A DNA stretch of 64,000 bases from Sphingobacteriales bacterium (GCA_016721245.1 JADKIQ010000019.1:113886-177885), one strand, 5' to 3'. Positions 45,230 to 54,970 are shown, numbered from the stretch's first letter. Program-made: numbers and translations. Notes: generated by a model not told the origin, from the sequence alone.

Positions 45230-45841
45230 ATGCAATTAACCAACAGAAAAAAAGTAGTCGTAAAGAAAGAGATGTCTCTTGCAGAGAAACTCTATTTGCC
45301 AGCCATCACGAATGGTATGGTGATAACGATGAAACACTTTTTTAAGAAAGGTGCTACCGTCCGATATCCTGAAGTGAAACGGGAAATATCCGAAACGTAT
45401 CGCGGGCAGCATGTATTAAAGCGCGACGAACAAGGTGCCGAGCGCTGTACGGCTTGTGGCTTATGTGCTGTAGCATGTCCTGCTGAGGCAATCACGATGG
45501 AAGCGGCAGAGCGTAAAAAAGGAGAAGAAACTTTATACAGAGAGGAGAAATACGCTGCGGTATACGAGATTAATATGCTGCGTTGTATTTTCTGCGGCTT
45601 GTGCGAAGAGGCTTGTCCTAAAGAAGCTATTTTCCTAACAGACAGAATTGTCCCGACAGATTTGAAACGCGGCGAATTTGTTTATGGTAAAGATAAACTG
45701 GTAGAAGATATCAATCATCGTATCGATTTATCCGGAAGACAAACAAAAGAAGTGTTGGAGTTTAAAAAGGACAAAACAAAAGCACACAATCAAACGTGGG
45801 CGGACAAACAAAAATTATTAAAAGAGAATAAACATCATTAA
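45230..45841 (+). CDS. nuoI: NADH-quinone oxidoreductase subunit I
   Basis: The 203-residue protein carries two 4Fe-4S clusters (N6a and N6b): CTACGLCAVACPAEAI and CIFCGLCEEACPKEAI, both complete. It passes electrons toward NuoB. The N-terminal 14 residues (MQLTNRKKVVVKKE) may be spare, since a second Met at residue 15 also looks like a start. The gap to nuoJ is 14 bases. Confidence 0.96.
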   Translation: MQLTNRKKVVVKKEMSLAEKLYLPAITNGMVITMKHFFKKGATVRYPEVKREISETYRGQHVLKRDEQGAERCTACGLCAVACPAEAITMEAAERKKGEETLYREEKYAAVYEINMLRCIFCGLCEEACPKEAIFLTDRIVPTDLKRGEFVYGKDKLVEDINHRIDLSGRQTKEVLEFKKDKTKAHNQTWADKQKLLKENKHH

Positions 45842-45855
45842 ACAGTAATCAGAAA

Positions 45856-46359
45856 ATGCTTTTATCACAATATTTATTTTTCTTCTTATCATTTGTCGCA
45901 GTTTTAAGCGCACTGATGGTTATATTGGATAAAAATCCGGTGCATTCCGTATTGTTTTTAATCGTAACTTTTTTTGCTATAGCGGGACATTATTTATTGC
46001 TGAACGCACAGTTTCTGGCAGTGACACATATTATAGTGTATGCAGGTGCCATCATGGTATTGTTTTTATATGTCATCATGATGTTGAATTTGAATAAAGA
46101 AATCGAACCGCATAAAAAGAACATTCCAAAAGTTGCTGCTGTAATTTCTGCAGGTGTACTTATGATGTGTTTAGTGGCTTTATTGAAAGGTGCGGAAGTG
46201 CAAATGCTGCCGGCAGCACGAAACAGCAATATCGGGTTAGTGGATAGTTTAGGAAAAGTATTGTTCAAAGAGTATATGCTGCCGTTTGAGATTTCATCTG
46301 TATTATTTTTAGCGGCAATGGTCGGTGCGGTATTTTTAAGTAAAAAAGAAATACATTAA
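45856..46359 (+). CDS. nuoJ: NADH-quinone oxidoreductase subunit J
   Basis: The 167-residue protein has five membrane helices. NPVHSVLFLIVTFFAIAGHY and TDIIVYAGAIMVLFLYVIMM-like text (here THIIVYAGAIMVLFLYVIMM) are typical NuoJ. It is part of the membrane arm and its helix 3 helps couple redox and proton movement. It is followed by nuoK after 11 bases. Confidence 0.96.
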   Translation: MLLSQYLFFFLSFVAVLSALMVILDKNPVHSVLFLIVTFFAIAGHYLLLNAQFLAVTHIIVYAGAIMVLFLYVIMMLNLNKEIEPHKKNIPKVAAVISAGVLMMCLVALLKGAEVQMLPAARNSNIGLVDSLGKVLFKEYMLPFEISSVLFLAAMVGAVFLSKKEIH

Positions 46360-46370
46360 CAAGGAAGAGT

Positions 46371-46691
46371 ATGAAAGATGTAATAGTAGGCATTCCGATT
46401 CAATGGTACATATATTTAAGTGTAGCCTTGTTTTGCATAGGTGTGTTAGGTGTTTTATTCAGAAGAAATGCCATCATCATTTTTATGTGTGTGGAATTGA
46501 TGCTGAATGCGGTAAATTTACTGATGGTGGCTTTCTCCAGATATTTTGGTGATACCAGCGGACAGGTATTTGTATTTTTTGTAATGGTGGTAGCCGCGGC
46601 AGAAGTAGCCGTTGGTCTCGCTATATTAATGATGATATTCAGGAATACCAAGTCCACAGATATTGATACCCTGAACAGATTAAAATGGTAA
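46371..46691 (+). CDS. nuoK: NADH-quinone oxidoreductase subunit K
   Basis: The 106-residue protein has three helices. CIGVLGVLFRRNAIIIFMCV and ELMLNAVNLLMVAFSRYFGD carry the two conserved Glu of the proton path, and EVAVGLAIL is present. It belongs to the membrane arm. Normally nuoL comes next, but here an OmpA-family gene follows after 16 bases. Confidence 0.96.
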   Translation: MKDVIVGIPIQWYIYLSVALFCIGVLGVLFRRNAIIIFMCVELMLNAVNLLMVAFSRYFGDTSGQVFVFFVMVVAAAEVAVGLAILMMIFRNTKSTDIDTLNRLKW

Positions 46692-46707
46692 CCATAAATC
46701 AGGAAAA

Positions 46708-47589
46708 ATGAAAAAAATAGGATTATATATAGCTGTGTTACTTGCCTTGTCTTCTTGCGTGACCAAGAAGAAATTTCAGGCAACACAAACCGAAAAGGAT
46801 AGAATAGAACAGGCATTGCGCCAGACTACCTCTGATTTGGCAGAATGCGAGAAACGATTCGCGACTAAATCAAGTAACTACGATGCACTTTCTGCAGAAC
46901 TGGAAAAAGCAAAAGCAAAAATTGACGAGTTAACAAAAGAAGTAGATTTTCAAAAAACATCTAATGTGAAATTGCTGGATCAGTTAACGAATTTATCCGT
47001 TATCAGTAAAGAAGGTGCTGCAAGCATCCGACAATCATTGGAAACAATAGATAAACAAAGCAGAGATATCAGTTTGCTGAATTCACAGATACGTTCTAAG
47101 GATTCCTTAAACCTGGTGCTGGTACTGAATCTGAAACGTTCACTGTCAGATGTAAACGATACGGATGTAAACGTAAAAGTAGATAAAGGTGTAGTATTGA
47201 TTTCCTTATCAGACAACATGTTATATAAATCAGGCAGTTCGGAAATTTCCACTCGTGCAAATTCCGTGCTTGAAAAAATTGCTAAAGTAATCAACGATTA
47301 TAAAACATTTGATGTGCTGATTGAAGGAAATACGGATAACGTGCCGATTGCTACCAGTTGTTTAATCGACAACTGGGACTTAAGTGTGAAAAGAGCAACA
47401 TCTATAGCGCGTGTTTTACAGAAAAACTATGGTGTGGATCCGTCCAGAATTATTGCAGGCGGCCGTTCTGAATACAATGCAAAAGTACCGAATGATACGA
47501 AAGCAAATAAATCGATTAACAGACGCACAGAAATTATCATCATGCCGAAACTGGATGAGTTTTTTAAATTGTTAGAAATTAAAAATTAA
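46708..47589 (+). CDS. OmpA-family lipoprotein inside the nuo operon
   Basis: The 293-residue protein starts with a lipoprotein signal (MKKIGLYIAVLLALSSCVTK), so the lipidated Cys is residue 17. A coiled-coil region (about 25-130; DRIEQALRQTTSDLAECEKR, then VDFQKTSNVKLLDQLTNLSV) leads to an OmpA peptidoglycan-binding domain (about 155-285: DNMLYKSGSSEISTRANSVL, IEGNTDNVPIATSC, NRRTEIIIMPKLDEF). It should tie the outer membrane to the cell wall. It is not a complex I subunit in any known scheme. It stands 16 bases after nuoK and 8 bases before nuoL, on the same strand, so it is transcribed with them. Confidence 0.9.
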   Translation: MKKIGLYIAVLLALSSCVTKKKFQATQTEKDRIEQALRQTTSDLAECEKRFATKSSNYDALSAELEKAKAKIDELTKEVDFQKTSNVKLLDQLTNLSVISKEGAASIRQSLETIDKQSRDISLLNSQIRSKDSLNLVLVLNLKRSLSDVNDTDVNVKVDKGVVLISLSDNMLYKSGSSEISTRANSVLEKIAKVINDYKTFDVLIEGNTDNVPIATSCLIDNWDLSVKRATSIARVLQKNYGVDPSRIIAGGRSEYNAKVPNDTKANKSINRRTEIIIMPKLDEFFKLLEIKN

Positions 47590-47597
47590 AATAAACA

Positions 47598-49499
47598 GTG
47601 GAACAATTAGTCTATCTTATTCCTTTATTTCCGCTGGTGAGTTTCATCATCATTGCATTATTTGGTAAAAACTTATCAAAGAGTATTACCACATTTTTAG
47701 CACCCGGAAGTATTCTGGCATCTTTCATTGTTGCACTGCTTATTTTTGGCGCACAGCTTTCCCATAATCATGCAGTAACCGTTCCTTTGTTGTCCTGGTT
47801 CCACGTCGGTAATTTCAATGCAGAATTTTCATTCTTAGTTGATTCCTTATCCATCATATTCACGTTGGTTATAACCGGAGTCGGATTTTTAATTCACGTA
47901 TACTCCACCGGCTACATGCACGACGAAAAAGATTACAACAGATATTTTTCTTATCTGAATCTGTTCGTCTTTTTTATGTTGTTGCTGGTATTAGGGGATA
48001 ATTTCTTACTGATGTTTGTGGGATGGGAAGGTGTTGGTTTGTGTTCTTATTTGTTAATTGGATTCTGGTTCAGAAATATCAATTATTCAAATGCGGCGAA
48101 CAAAGCATTTATCATGAACCGTATCGGTGACTTAGGGTTTTTACTCGGAATTATCTTAACGTTTGGTGTTTTCGGAAGCATTAACTATCATGAGGTTTTT
48201 ACACAGATAGGCACTATAGTAGTAGATGGTAAATTAATTACCTGGATAACCTTATTATTATTTATCGGTGCTATGGGTAAATCCGCACAGATTCCATTGT
48301 ATACCTGGTTGCCCGATGCAATGGCGGGACCGACACCGGTGTCAGCCTTGATTCACGCAGCTACGATGGTAACAGCCGGTATTTATATGGTGGCAAGATG
48401 CGGGGTGTTATTCTCTATGTCAGAGTTCACCATGCATCTGATTTCTATCATTGGAATTTCTACAGCATTGTTAGCAGCATCGATTGCGCTGTTTCAAAAT
48501 GATATTAAAAAAGTATTGGCTTATTCTACCGTATCACAATTGGGTTTAATCTTTTGTGCATTGGGTGTAGGGGCTTTTTCTGCAGGTGTTTTCCACGTGG
48601 TTACACATGCTTTCTTCAAAGCCTTATTGTTCCTTGGTGCAGGTAGCGTGATTCACGGAATGAGCGGCGATCAGGATATCCGGAATATGGGCGGACTGAA
48701 AAGTAAAATGCCGGTGACCTATATCACTTTCTTTATTGCAACGATTGCCATTTCAGGAATTCCGCCGTTTGCAGGTTTCTTCTCGAAAGACCAGATGCTG
48801 GCAGAAATCTTTGTACATAATAAAGTATTGTTTGTACTGGCGGTAGCGGTTTCTTTAATGACAGCATTTTATATGTTCCGTTTGTTATTCCTGACCTTCT
48901 TCGGAGAGTTCAGAGGGAACGATATTCAGAAAAATCACGTTCACGAATCTCCGAAAAGCATGACCGTTCCTTTGATGATATTAGCAGTATTGTCAGTCTT
49001 AGGCGGTTTCATAGGATTCCCTCATGAGTTAGGACATACATTGGGTATTCACCACTGGTTAGATGGCTTCTTAGCTACTTCTGTAAAAATGGAAGCTGCA
49101 GAAATGACATTGAACACAGAGTTGATTTTAATGGCAGTTACTATCGTGTTGATTCTGGCAATGATTCTATTGGCACGAACCATTTTCTTATCGAATAAAT
49201 CTGTTCCGAAAAGTGATGATGAGGCAATGCCTTTATGGAAAGAAGTTATTTACTACAAGTATTATATCGACGAAATTTATGAAGCAATAATTGTGAAACC
49301 GCTTAACAGAATTTCAGGATTGTTGTATCATTATATAGAACGCTCCGGAATTGACGCAATGGTGAATGGTATTGGTGCTTCTGTAGTCAACTGGAGTCAG
49401 TTGCTGCGTCTTACACAAACCGGTGGTTTAGGCTTTTATGTAGGTGCAATGGTGGTAAGTATTATAGTATTGATAATATTAATGTTTGTAAAAATATAA
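47598..49499 (+). CDS. nuoL: NADH-quinone oxidoreductase subunit L
   Basis: The 633-residue protein is one of the three antiporter-like proton-pumping subunits. It has about 16 helices. FFMLLLVLGDNFLLMFVGWE and LLIGFWFRN are typical, and LPDAMAGPTPVSALIHAATM has the Lys/His chain region. The long lateral helix lies in the last 150 residues. The start is GTG at 47598. Next is a 79-residue membrane ORF, then nuoM. Confidence 0.97.
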   Translation: MEQLVYLIPLFPLVSFIIIALFGKNLSKSITTFLAPGSILASFIVALLIFGAQLSHNHAVTVPLLSWFHVGNFNAEFSFLVDSLSIIFTLVITGVGFLIHVYSTGYMHDEKDYNRYFSYLNLFVFFMLLLVLGDNFLLMFVGWEGVGLCSYLLIGFWFRNINYSNAANKAFIMNRIGDLGFLLGIILTFGVFGSINYHEVFTQIGTIVVDGKLITWITLLLFIGAMGKSAQIPLYTWLPDAMAGPTPVSALIHAATMVTAGIYMVARCGVLFSMSEFTMHLISIIGISTALLAASIALFQNDIKKVLAYSTVSQLGLIFCALGVGAFSAGVFHVVTHAFFKALLFLGAGSVIHGMSGDQDIRNMGGLKSKMPVTYITFFIATIAISGIPPFAGFFSKDQMLAEIFVHNKVLFVLAVAVSLMTAFYMFRLLFLTFFGEFRGNDIQKNHVHESPKSMTVPLMILAVLSVLGGFIGFPHELGHTLGIHHWLDGFLATSVKMEAAEMTLNTELILMAVTIVLILAMILLARTIFLSNKSVPKSDDEAMPLWKEVIYYKYYIDEIYEAIIVKPLNRISGLLYHYIERSGIDAMVNGIGASVVNWSQLLRLTQTGGLGFYVGAMVVSIIVLIILMFVKI

Positions 49500-49502
49500 G
49501 CT

Positions 49503-49742
49503 ATGATGGTAATCTTTTTATTGACGATGCTGGTAGTGTTAATCCCTGCCCTTAACGTCTTGAATGCAAGATCAGTACAGCGTATAGCCTTGTTTATCGG
49601 GTCAACACAAATTGCTTTACTTGCATTTGCCGGTAAAATTGATAATCAGTTGTCTGATATTTTAGTGAACGGATTTAATCATGTCGTTTCATTTTCATAC
49701 CAGACCTTGATAGAGAAAATTGTTTGTTTGTTTATAATGTAA
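49503..49742 (+). CDS. Small membrane protein between nuoL and nuoM
   Basis: This intact 79-residue ORF has no recognised family. It has hydrophobic segments at about 2-20 (MVIFLLTMLVVLIPALNVL) and 30-44 (FIGSTQIALLAFAGK), and a third, weaker one near the end (TLIEKIVCLFIM). The N-terminus (MMVIFLLTMLVVLIPAL) looks a little like the start of NuoM (MLVFLLLILPVVFVLLT), so it may come from a duplicated N-terminus. It starts 3 bases after nuoL and ends 23 bases before nuoM, so it is in the operon. An unknown accessory subunit is possible (inference). A start at the second ATG (49506) is equally fair. Confidence 0.6.
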   Translation: MMVIFLLTMLVVLIPALNVLNARSVQRIALFIGSTQIALLAFAGKIDNQLSDILVNGFNHVVSFSYQTLIEKIVCLFIM

Positions 49743-49765
49743 GATTTAGAAATTAGAATTTATCC

Positions 49766-51241
49766 ATGTTAGTATTTCTGTTGCTCATATTGCCTGTTGT
49801 TTTTGTTTTGTTGACATTAATCTTTAGTGACAAACAAGCAAAAAATATTGCGTTGCTTGGCTCATTAGCAACTTTAGGGGTTGGTCTGTATGCATTTTAT
49901 CAGTTTAATCTGAATCCGACATGCAGTTGTTTTGTTTATCATACCGACTGGATAAAAGCCCTCAGTGCTGATTTTTATATTAAGGTAGATGGTATTGATA
50001 TCATTCTGGTTTTGCTCACCGTTTTATTGGTTCCATTTATTATACAAAGCACGGCAGGCCGGGATATAAAAAATCCGAAAGCTTATTTTAGTTTGATATT
50101 AGCTATGCAAAGTGCGTTGCTTGGAGTTTTCTTAGCAAAAGATGCCTTGTTGTTTTATATTTTCTGGGAACTGGCTTTAATTCCTATTTACCTGATTTCT
50201 TTAATCTGGGGCGGAGAAGGCAGACAAAGAATCACGTTTAAGTTTTTTATTTATACATTGTTCGGAAGTTTATTTATGTTGCTTGCCATTATTTTTCTTT
50301 GGATACACAATCCGGCAAGAAACTTTAATATCTACGACTTCTATAAAGTAGGTACACTGCTGACAGCGCAACAACAGGTGTTTGTATTTATTGCATTCTA
50401 TCTGGCGTTCGCAATTAAAATTCCAATCTTTCCTTTGCATACCTGGCAGCCGGATACTTACGTAAACGCACCAACGCAGGGAACAATGTTATTGTCCGGT
50501 ATCATGCTGAAAATGGGTGCATTTGCATTAATCGTATGGTTAATTCCAATTGTTCCGTTGGGATGGCAATTAGCTTCCAAATATGTAATCATACTAAGTG
50601 TCATAAGTGTAGTATATGGTTCTTTGATGGCATTGACGCAACATAATTTCAAACGTATGCTGGCTTATTCATCCTTAGGTCACGTTGGTTTAATTGCCGC
50701 CGGAATATTTGCATTTAATTTGCAAGGTATACAAGGTTCATTATATCAGATGCTGTCACACGGTATTAACGTGGTGGCTTTATTCTTTGTATGTGATATT
50801 ATCCTGAACAGAATGAAAACAGACACGATGCAGAAATTAGGAGGTATTCGAAATGTATCACGTGTATTTAGTGTTTTGTTCCTGATTGCATTATTGGGAA
50901 GTGTAGCGATGCCTTTAACGAATGGTTTTGTCGGTGAGTTTTTATTAATCCACGGTGTATTCCAATACAATACGGTAATGGCTGTATTTGCAGGCTTAAC
51001 GGTAATTCTGGGCGCATTATACATGCTGCGTGCCTATCAAAGCATGATGCATGGTGAGACAAATGCATTAACGGAAACATTCGGAGAAATTACAACAAAT
51101 GAAAAAATTGTATTAGGTGGTCTTGCAGTATTGGTTATTTTCTTCGGATTATTTCCAAATATCATATTGCATGTTTCAGAAGAATCGGTAAAACAATTAA
51201 TAGAACACGTACAAAACGCTGCGGTGTTGGTGAAGCATTAA
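49766..51241 (+). CDS. nuoM: NADH-quinone oxidoreductase subunit M
   Basis: The 491-residue protein is an antiporter-like subunit with 14 helices. FWELALIPIYLISLIWGGEG has the conserved Glu, FPLHTWQPDTYVNAPTQGTM the Lys/His path region, and HNFKRMLAYSSLGHVGLIAA the later Lys helix. It pumps protons in complex I. It follows the small membrane ORF and precedes nuoN by 46 bases. Confidence 0.96.
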   Translation: MLVFLLLILPVVFVLLTLIFSDKQAKNIALLGSLATLGVGLYAFYQFNLNPTCSCFVYHTDWIKALSADFYIKVDGIDIILVLLTVLLVPFIIQSTAGRDIKNPKAYFSLILAMQSALLGVFLAKDALLFYIFWELALIPIYLISLIWGGEGRQRITFKFFIYTLFGSLFMLLAIIFLWIHNPARNFNIYDFYKVGTLLTAQQQVFVFIAFYLAFAIKIPIFPLHTWQPDTYVNAPTQGTMLLSGIMLKMGAFALIVWLIPIVPLGWQLASKYVIILSVISVVYGSLMALTQHNFKRMLAYSSLGHVGLIAAGIFAFNLQGIQGSLYQMLSHGINVVALFFVCDIILNRMKTDTMQKLGGIRNVSRVFSVLFLIALLGSVAMPLTNGFVGEFLLIHGVFQYNTVMAVFAGLTVILGALYMLRAYQSMMHGETNALTETFGEITTNEKIVLGGLAVLVIFFGLFPNIILHVSEESVKQLIEHVQNAAVLVKH

Positions 51242-51287
51242 AATAATAAGTAATGATACCTCAGAGGTGTCAATTTGAAAAGAAGAT

Positions 51288-52664
51288 ATGAAAGAATTAT
51301 TATTATTATCAGGTTTAGGCATTTTGTCGTTAATAGCAGAGATATTAAACGTTCGCAAATTAATATATCCGCTGGTAATTATCGGGTTGTTTCTGAATAT
51401 CGGTTTTTGTGTAAGTGATTTTGGCCACAATGAAGTTATTTACGGAATGATGGTGCTGGATAAAATTCCATTAGCATTCACCATACTGTTTTCTTTCATT
51501 GCCATTCTATGGTTTACCATGGCAAAAAATTACTTTAAAGACGAAACGAATTTATCCGATCATTTTTCTTTAGTATTATTCTCTCTGGTTGGTGTGTTTA
51601 TATTGACTTCCTACACACATATGGTGATGTTGTTTTTAGGCGTGGAAATTTTATCTATACCCGTGTATGTGCTTGCCGGAAGCGATAAAAGAAATTTGTA
51701 TTCTAACGAAGCTGCATTTAAGTATTTTTTACTGGGAGCATTCGCCAGCGGTTTCCTGTTGTTGGGAATCACCTTTGTGTACGGTGCATTGGGCAGTTTT
51801 AATGTGGTTCAAATAGCATCTTCCGCGATGTCTCCTTATGGCATCAGTCAGCAATTATTAATAGTCGGATTTTTGCTAATCCTGTTTGCGATGGCATTTA
51901 AGATGTCAGCTGTGCCATTCCATTTCTGGGCACCGGATGTATACACAGGTGCGCCAACCGTCATCACTGCGTATATGTCAACGATTGTAAAAATCGGAGC
52001 AATTGCAGGTTTCTACAGGTTGTTTAGTGTGGTTTTATCTTTTTATACGCATTATAATTTTGTTCTGCTGCTGATTGCAGTATTGACAATCGCTGTCGGA
52101 AATATAATTGCAGCATCACAATCCAACGTGAAGCGTTTATTGGCATATTCCAGTATCGGTCATGCAGGATTTATCATATTAGGTATTTGTGTGTTAAGTG
52201 CATCGACACCTTATGTTATCTGGTATTATCTGCTGGCTTATTCGCTGGCGAGTATCGCTTCTTTCTGGGTATTGATGCTGGTGTCAAAACAAAAAGACGA
52301 TGAAGATATTTCGGCATTCAACGGACTGGTAAAACGCAGTCCTGTTTTAGCCGGTACCATGATTATTGCTTTGTTGTCAATGGCAGGTATTCCGCCTTTG
52401 GCAGGTTTCTTTGCAAAATATTTTATACTCTTAAACGTCATTGAAAAAGGATATATACTCATAGCCGTCATTGCTATTCTGGCTTCTTTAATCGGTGTGT
52501 ACTATTACTTTAAATTGATTATAGCCATGTTCTCCGGAACAGCAGAAGAAAGCGCAGCAATAGAAGTTCCGCAATTCACAAAACTGGTATTGATTTTAAT
52601 CTCAGTAATCCTGATTGTGGTGGGTGTATTGCCTGACTTTATTTTAGGTCTAATATTCAGATAA
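51288..52664 (+). CDS. nuoN: NADH-quinone oxidoreductase subunit N
   Basis: The 458-residue protein is the third antiporter-like subunit. FLGVEILSIPVYVLAGSDKR holds the key Glu, FKMSAVPFHFWAPDVYTGAP the middle His/Lys region, and SNVKRLLAYSSIGHAGFIIL the later Lys. It is the last gene of the nuo cluster. An enoyl-CoA hydratase gene follows 9 bases later, so the transcript may continue. The ATG at 51288 gives MKELLLLSGLGILSLIAEIL. Confidence 0.95.
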   Translation: MKELLLLSGLGILSLIAEILNVRKLIYPLVIIGLFLNIGFCVSDFGHNEVIYGMMVLDKIPLAFTILFSFIAILWFTMAKNYFKDETNLSDHFSLVLFSLVGVFILTSYTHMVMLFLGVEILSIPVYVLAGSDKRNLYSNEAAFKYFLLGAFASGFLLLGITFVYGALGSFNVVQIASSAMSPYGISQQLLIVGFLLILFAMAFKMSAVPFHFWAPDVYTGAPTVITAYMSTIVKIGAIAGFYRLFSVVLSFYTHYNFVLLLIAVLTIAVGNIIAASQSNVKRLLAYSSIGHAGFIILGICVLSASTPYVIWYYLLAYSLASIASFWVLMLVSKQKDDEDISAFNGLVKRSPVLAGTMIIALLSMAGIPPLAGFFAKYFILLNVIEKGYILIAVIAILASLIGVYYYFKLIIAMFSGTAEESAAIEVPQFTKLVLILISVILIVVGVLPDFILGLIFR

Positions 52665-52673
52665 AAATTTACT

Positions 52674-53456
52674 ATGGAATTTAAAAACTTATTGTGGGAA
52701 ATTACAGATAATATTCTCCTCCTTACTATTAATCGTGCGGATAAATTGAATGCACTGAATGGCGAAACGATTCTCGAAATTCAAGCTGCATTTACAGAAG
52801 CAAAGAAAACTGCTGGACTGAAAGGAATTATTGTTACAGGTGCCGGAGAAAAAGCATTTGTAGCCGGTGCGGATATCTCAGAATTTCATGCACTGGATAT
52901 GCAGCAGGCAAAAGCACTCGCACAGCGCGGACATGATATTTTCTTTTTGATAGAACATATGCAGATTCCTGTTATTGCAGTGGTGAATGGTTTTGCATTA
53001 GGCGGTGGCTGTGAATTATCGATGGCTTGCCATATGCGTGTTGCAACGGCTAATGCAAAGTTCGGACAACCCGAAGTTAATCTGGGAATTATTGCAGGAT
53101 ACGGCGGTACACAACGTTTGATTCAATATATCGGAAAATCGAAAGCGTTGGAATTGCATTTAACTGCCGACATGATTGATGCACAAACCGCTTTGAATCT
53201 CGGCTTGCTGAATTATATAGAAACAGATAAAACGGCAGCATTAGAAAAAGCAAAAACCATTATTAATAAAATTGCCACCAAAGGGCCGGTAGCCGTTGCC
53301 AAAGTAATTGAATGTACTAACGCTTATTACAAAGATGGCGTAGACGGATTTGATTTTGAAGTAAATGCTTTCGCTTCTTTATTTCATACGGAAGATGTGA
53401 AAGAAGGTGTAAGTGCATTTTTAGAAAAACGCAAACCTGAATTTAAAGGTAAATAA
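52674..53456 (+). CDS. Enoyl-CoA hydratase/isomerase (crotonase)
   Basis: The 260-residue protein belongs to the crotonase family. Oxyanion-hole residues lie in KAFVAGADISEF and FALGGGCELSMAC, and the catalytic Glu region in KFGQPEVNLGIIAGYGGTQR. It should add water to enoyl-CoA in fatty acid oxidation, next after the acyl-CoA dehydrogenase step. It is 9 bases after nuoN and 39 bases before fumC, a likely operon of energy metabolism. Substrate chain length cannot be read. Confidence 0.93.
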   Translation: MEFKNLLWEITDNILLLTINRADKLNALNGETILEIQAAFTEAKKTAGLKGIIVTGAGEKAFVAGADISEFHALDMQQAKALAQRGHDIFFLIEHMQIPVIAVVNGFALGGGCELSMACHMRVATANAKFGQPEVNLGIIAGYGGTQRLIQYIGKSKALELHLTADMIDAQTALNLGLLNYIETDKTAALEKAKTIINKIATKGPVAVAKVIECTNAYYKDGVDGFDFEVNAFASLFHTEDVKEGVSAFLEKRKPEFKGK

Positions 53457-53495
53457 ATTCATTAATTCTCTAACTCAACAATTCAACAATTAAAA

Positions 53496-54896
53496 ATGGA
53501 ATACAGAATAGAAAAAGACACAATGGGAAAAGTGAACGTGCCTGTTGATGCTTATTACGGCGCACAAACACAACGTTCAATTGAAAACTTTCAGATTGCT
53601 CAGGACATCAATAAGATGCCGAAAGAAATTATCCGTGCATTCGCTTATCTGAAAAAAGCAGCAGCTATTACCAATTATAAAGCAAAAGTTTTAGAGAAAT
53701 CTAAATCTGATATTATTGGAAAAGTATGTGACGAAATCTTAGCAGGTAAGCTGGATGACCAGTTTCCATTGGTGGTTTGGCAAACAGGCTCAGGCACGCA
53801 ATCCAACATGAACTGCAATGAAGTGATCGCTTATCGCGGACATGTTTTATTAGGAGGAAAATTAACAGACGAAAAAAAACTCATCAATCCGAATGATGAT
53901 GTAAATAAATCACAATCATCCAATGATACATTTCCAACGGCGATGCACATTGCGGCGTATGCTATCCTGATTGAAAAAACCATTCCGGGAATCAAAAAAT
54001 TAAGAAATACACTGGCAAAAAAATCTAAAGAGTTTTCTAAAATCGTAAAGATTGGACGTACACATTTCATGGATGCAACGCCATTAACCTTAGGGCAGGA
54101 ATTTTCCGGGTATGTTTCTCAATTAGATCATGGATTAAGAGCCATTGAAAATTCACTGGCACATTTAAGCGAGTTAGCACTGGGCGGCACTGCTGTAGGT
54201 ACCGGTATCAATACTCCGAAAGGATATGCAAAAAATGTAGCAAAAGAAATTGCTAACTTAACAGGCTTGCCGTTTGTTACCGCAGAAAATAAATTTGAAT
54301 CCCTGGCAGCGCACGATGCGATTGTGGAAGCACACGGTGCCTTGAAAACAGTAGCCGTTTCTTTAATGAAAATTGGAAATGATATCCGTATGTTGTCATC
54401 AGGTCCGCGTTGTGGCATCGGAGAGATTCACATTCCGGATAATGAACCGGGGTCTTCCATCATGCCGGGAAAAGTGAACCCTACGCAATGTGAAGCGATG
54501 ACGATGGTAGCGGCACAGGTCTTGGGTAATGACGTAGCCATAAATATTGGCGGCAGCAACGGACATTTCGAGTTGAACGTGTTCAAGCCGGTGATGATTT
54601 ATAATTTCCTGCACAGCGCAAGACTAATCGGTGATGTATGCGTGTCGTTCAATGATAAATGCGCTACAGGTATTGAACCCTTATTAGGTAATATCAAAAA
54701 GAACCTCGAAAATTCACTGATGCTGGTGACGGCCTTGAATACGAAAATAGGTTATTACAAAGCGGCGGAGATTGCACAAACCGCCCATAAAAATGGCGCA
54801 ACACTGAAAGAAACCGCCATTAAATTAGGTTATGTAACCGCTAAACAATTCGACGAATGGGTAAAACCGGAAGACATGATTGGCGGCTTGAAATAA
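53496..54896 (+). CDS. fumC: Fumarate hydratase, class II
   Basis: The 466-residue protein reversibly hydrates fumarate to malate in the TCA cycle. The signature GSSIMPGKVNP is intact, with the serine that acts as catalytic acid. WQTGSGTQSNMNCNEVIAYR and KSQSSNDTFPTAMHIAAYAI are typical fumC text. GRTHFMDATPLTLGQEFSGY contains the His region. It has no Fe-S cluster and is oxygen-stable. The gene is followed by a stem-loop before the Smr gene. Confidence 0.97.
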   Translation: MEYRIEKDTMGKVNVPVDAYYGAQTQRSIENFQIAQDINKMPKEIIRAFAYLKKAAAITNYKAKVLEKSKSDIIGKVCDEILAGKLDDQFPLVVWQTGSGTQSNMNCNEVIAYRGHVLLGGKLTDEKKLINPNDDVNKSQSSNDTFPTAMHIAAYAILIEKTIPGIKKLRNTLAKKSKEFSKIVKIGRTHFMDATPLTLGQEFSGYVSQLDHGLRAIENSLAHLSELALGGTAVGTGINTPKGYAKNVAKEIANLTGLPFVTAENKFESLAAHDAIVEAHGALKTVAVSLMKIGNDIRMLSSGPRCGIGEIHIPDNEPGSSIMPGKVNPTQCEAMTMVAAQVLGNDVAINIGGSNGHFELNVFKPVMIYNFLHSARLIGDVCVSFNDKCATGIEPLLGNIKKNLENSLMLVTALNTKIGYYKAAEIAQTAHKNGATLKETAIKLGYVTAKQFDEWVKPEDMIGGLK

Positions 54897-54925
54897 GAAT
54901 AGTTTTTTATATATTTATAGGATTA

Positions 54926-54947
54926 AGCCATCACTTGTGTGATGGCT
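54926..54947 (+). terminator. Stem-loop after fumC
   Basis: AGCCATCAC (54926-54934) pairs with GTGATGGCT (54939-54947) around TTGT. Only a weak T tract (CTTCTATT) follows, so it may be a poor terminator or an mRNA-stabilising hairpin. Confidence 0.6.
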
Positions 54948-54970
54948 CTTCTATTAAAAAGAAAAATGAT

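Noticed and set aside
54857..54970. Longer start for the Smr protein inside fumC
   Set aside because: The extension reads through fumC in another frame and across a hairpin; the ATG at 54971 fits the Smr fold.
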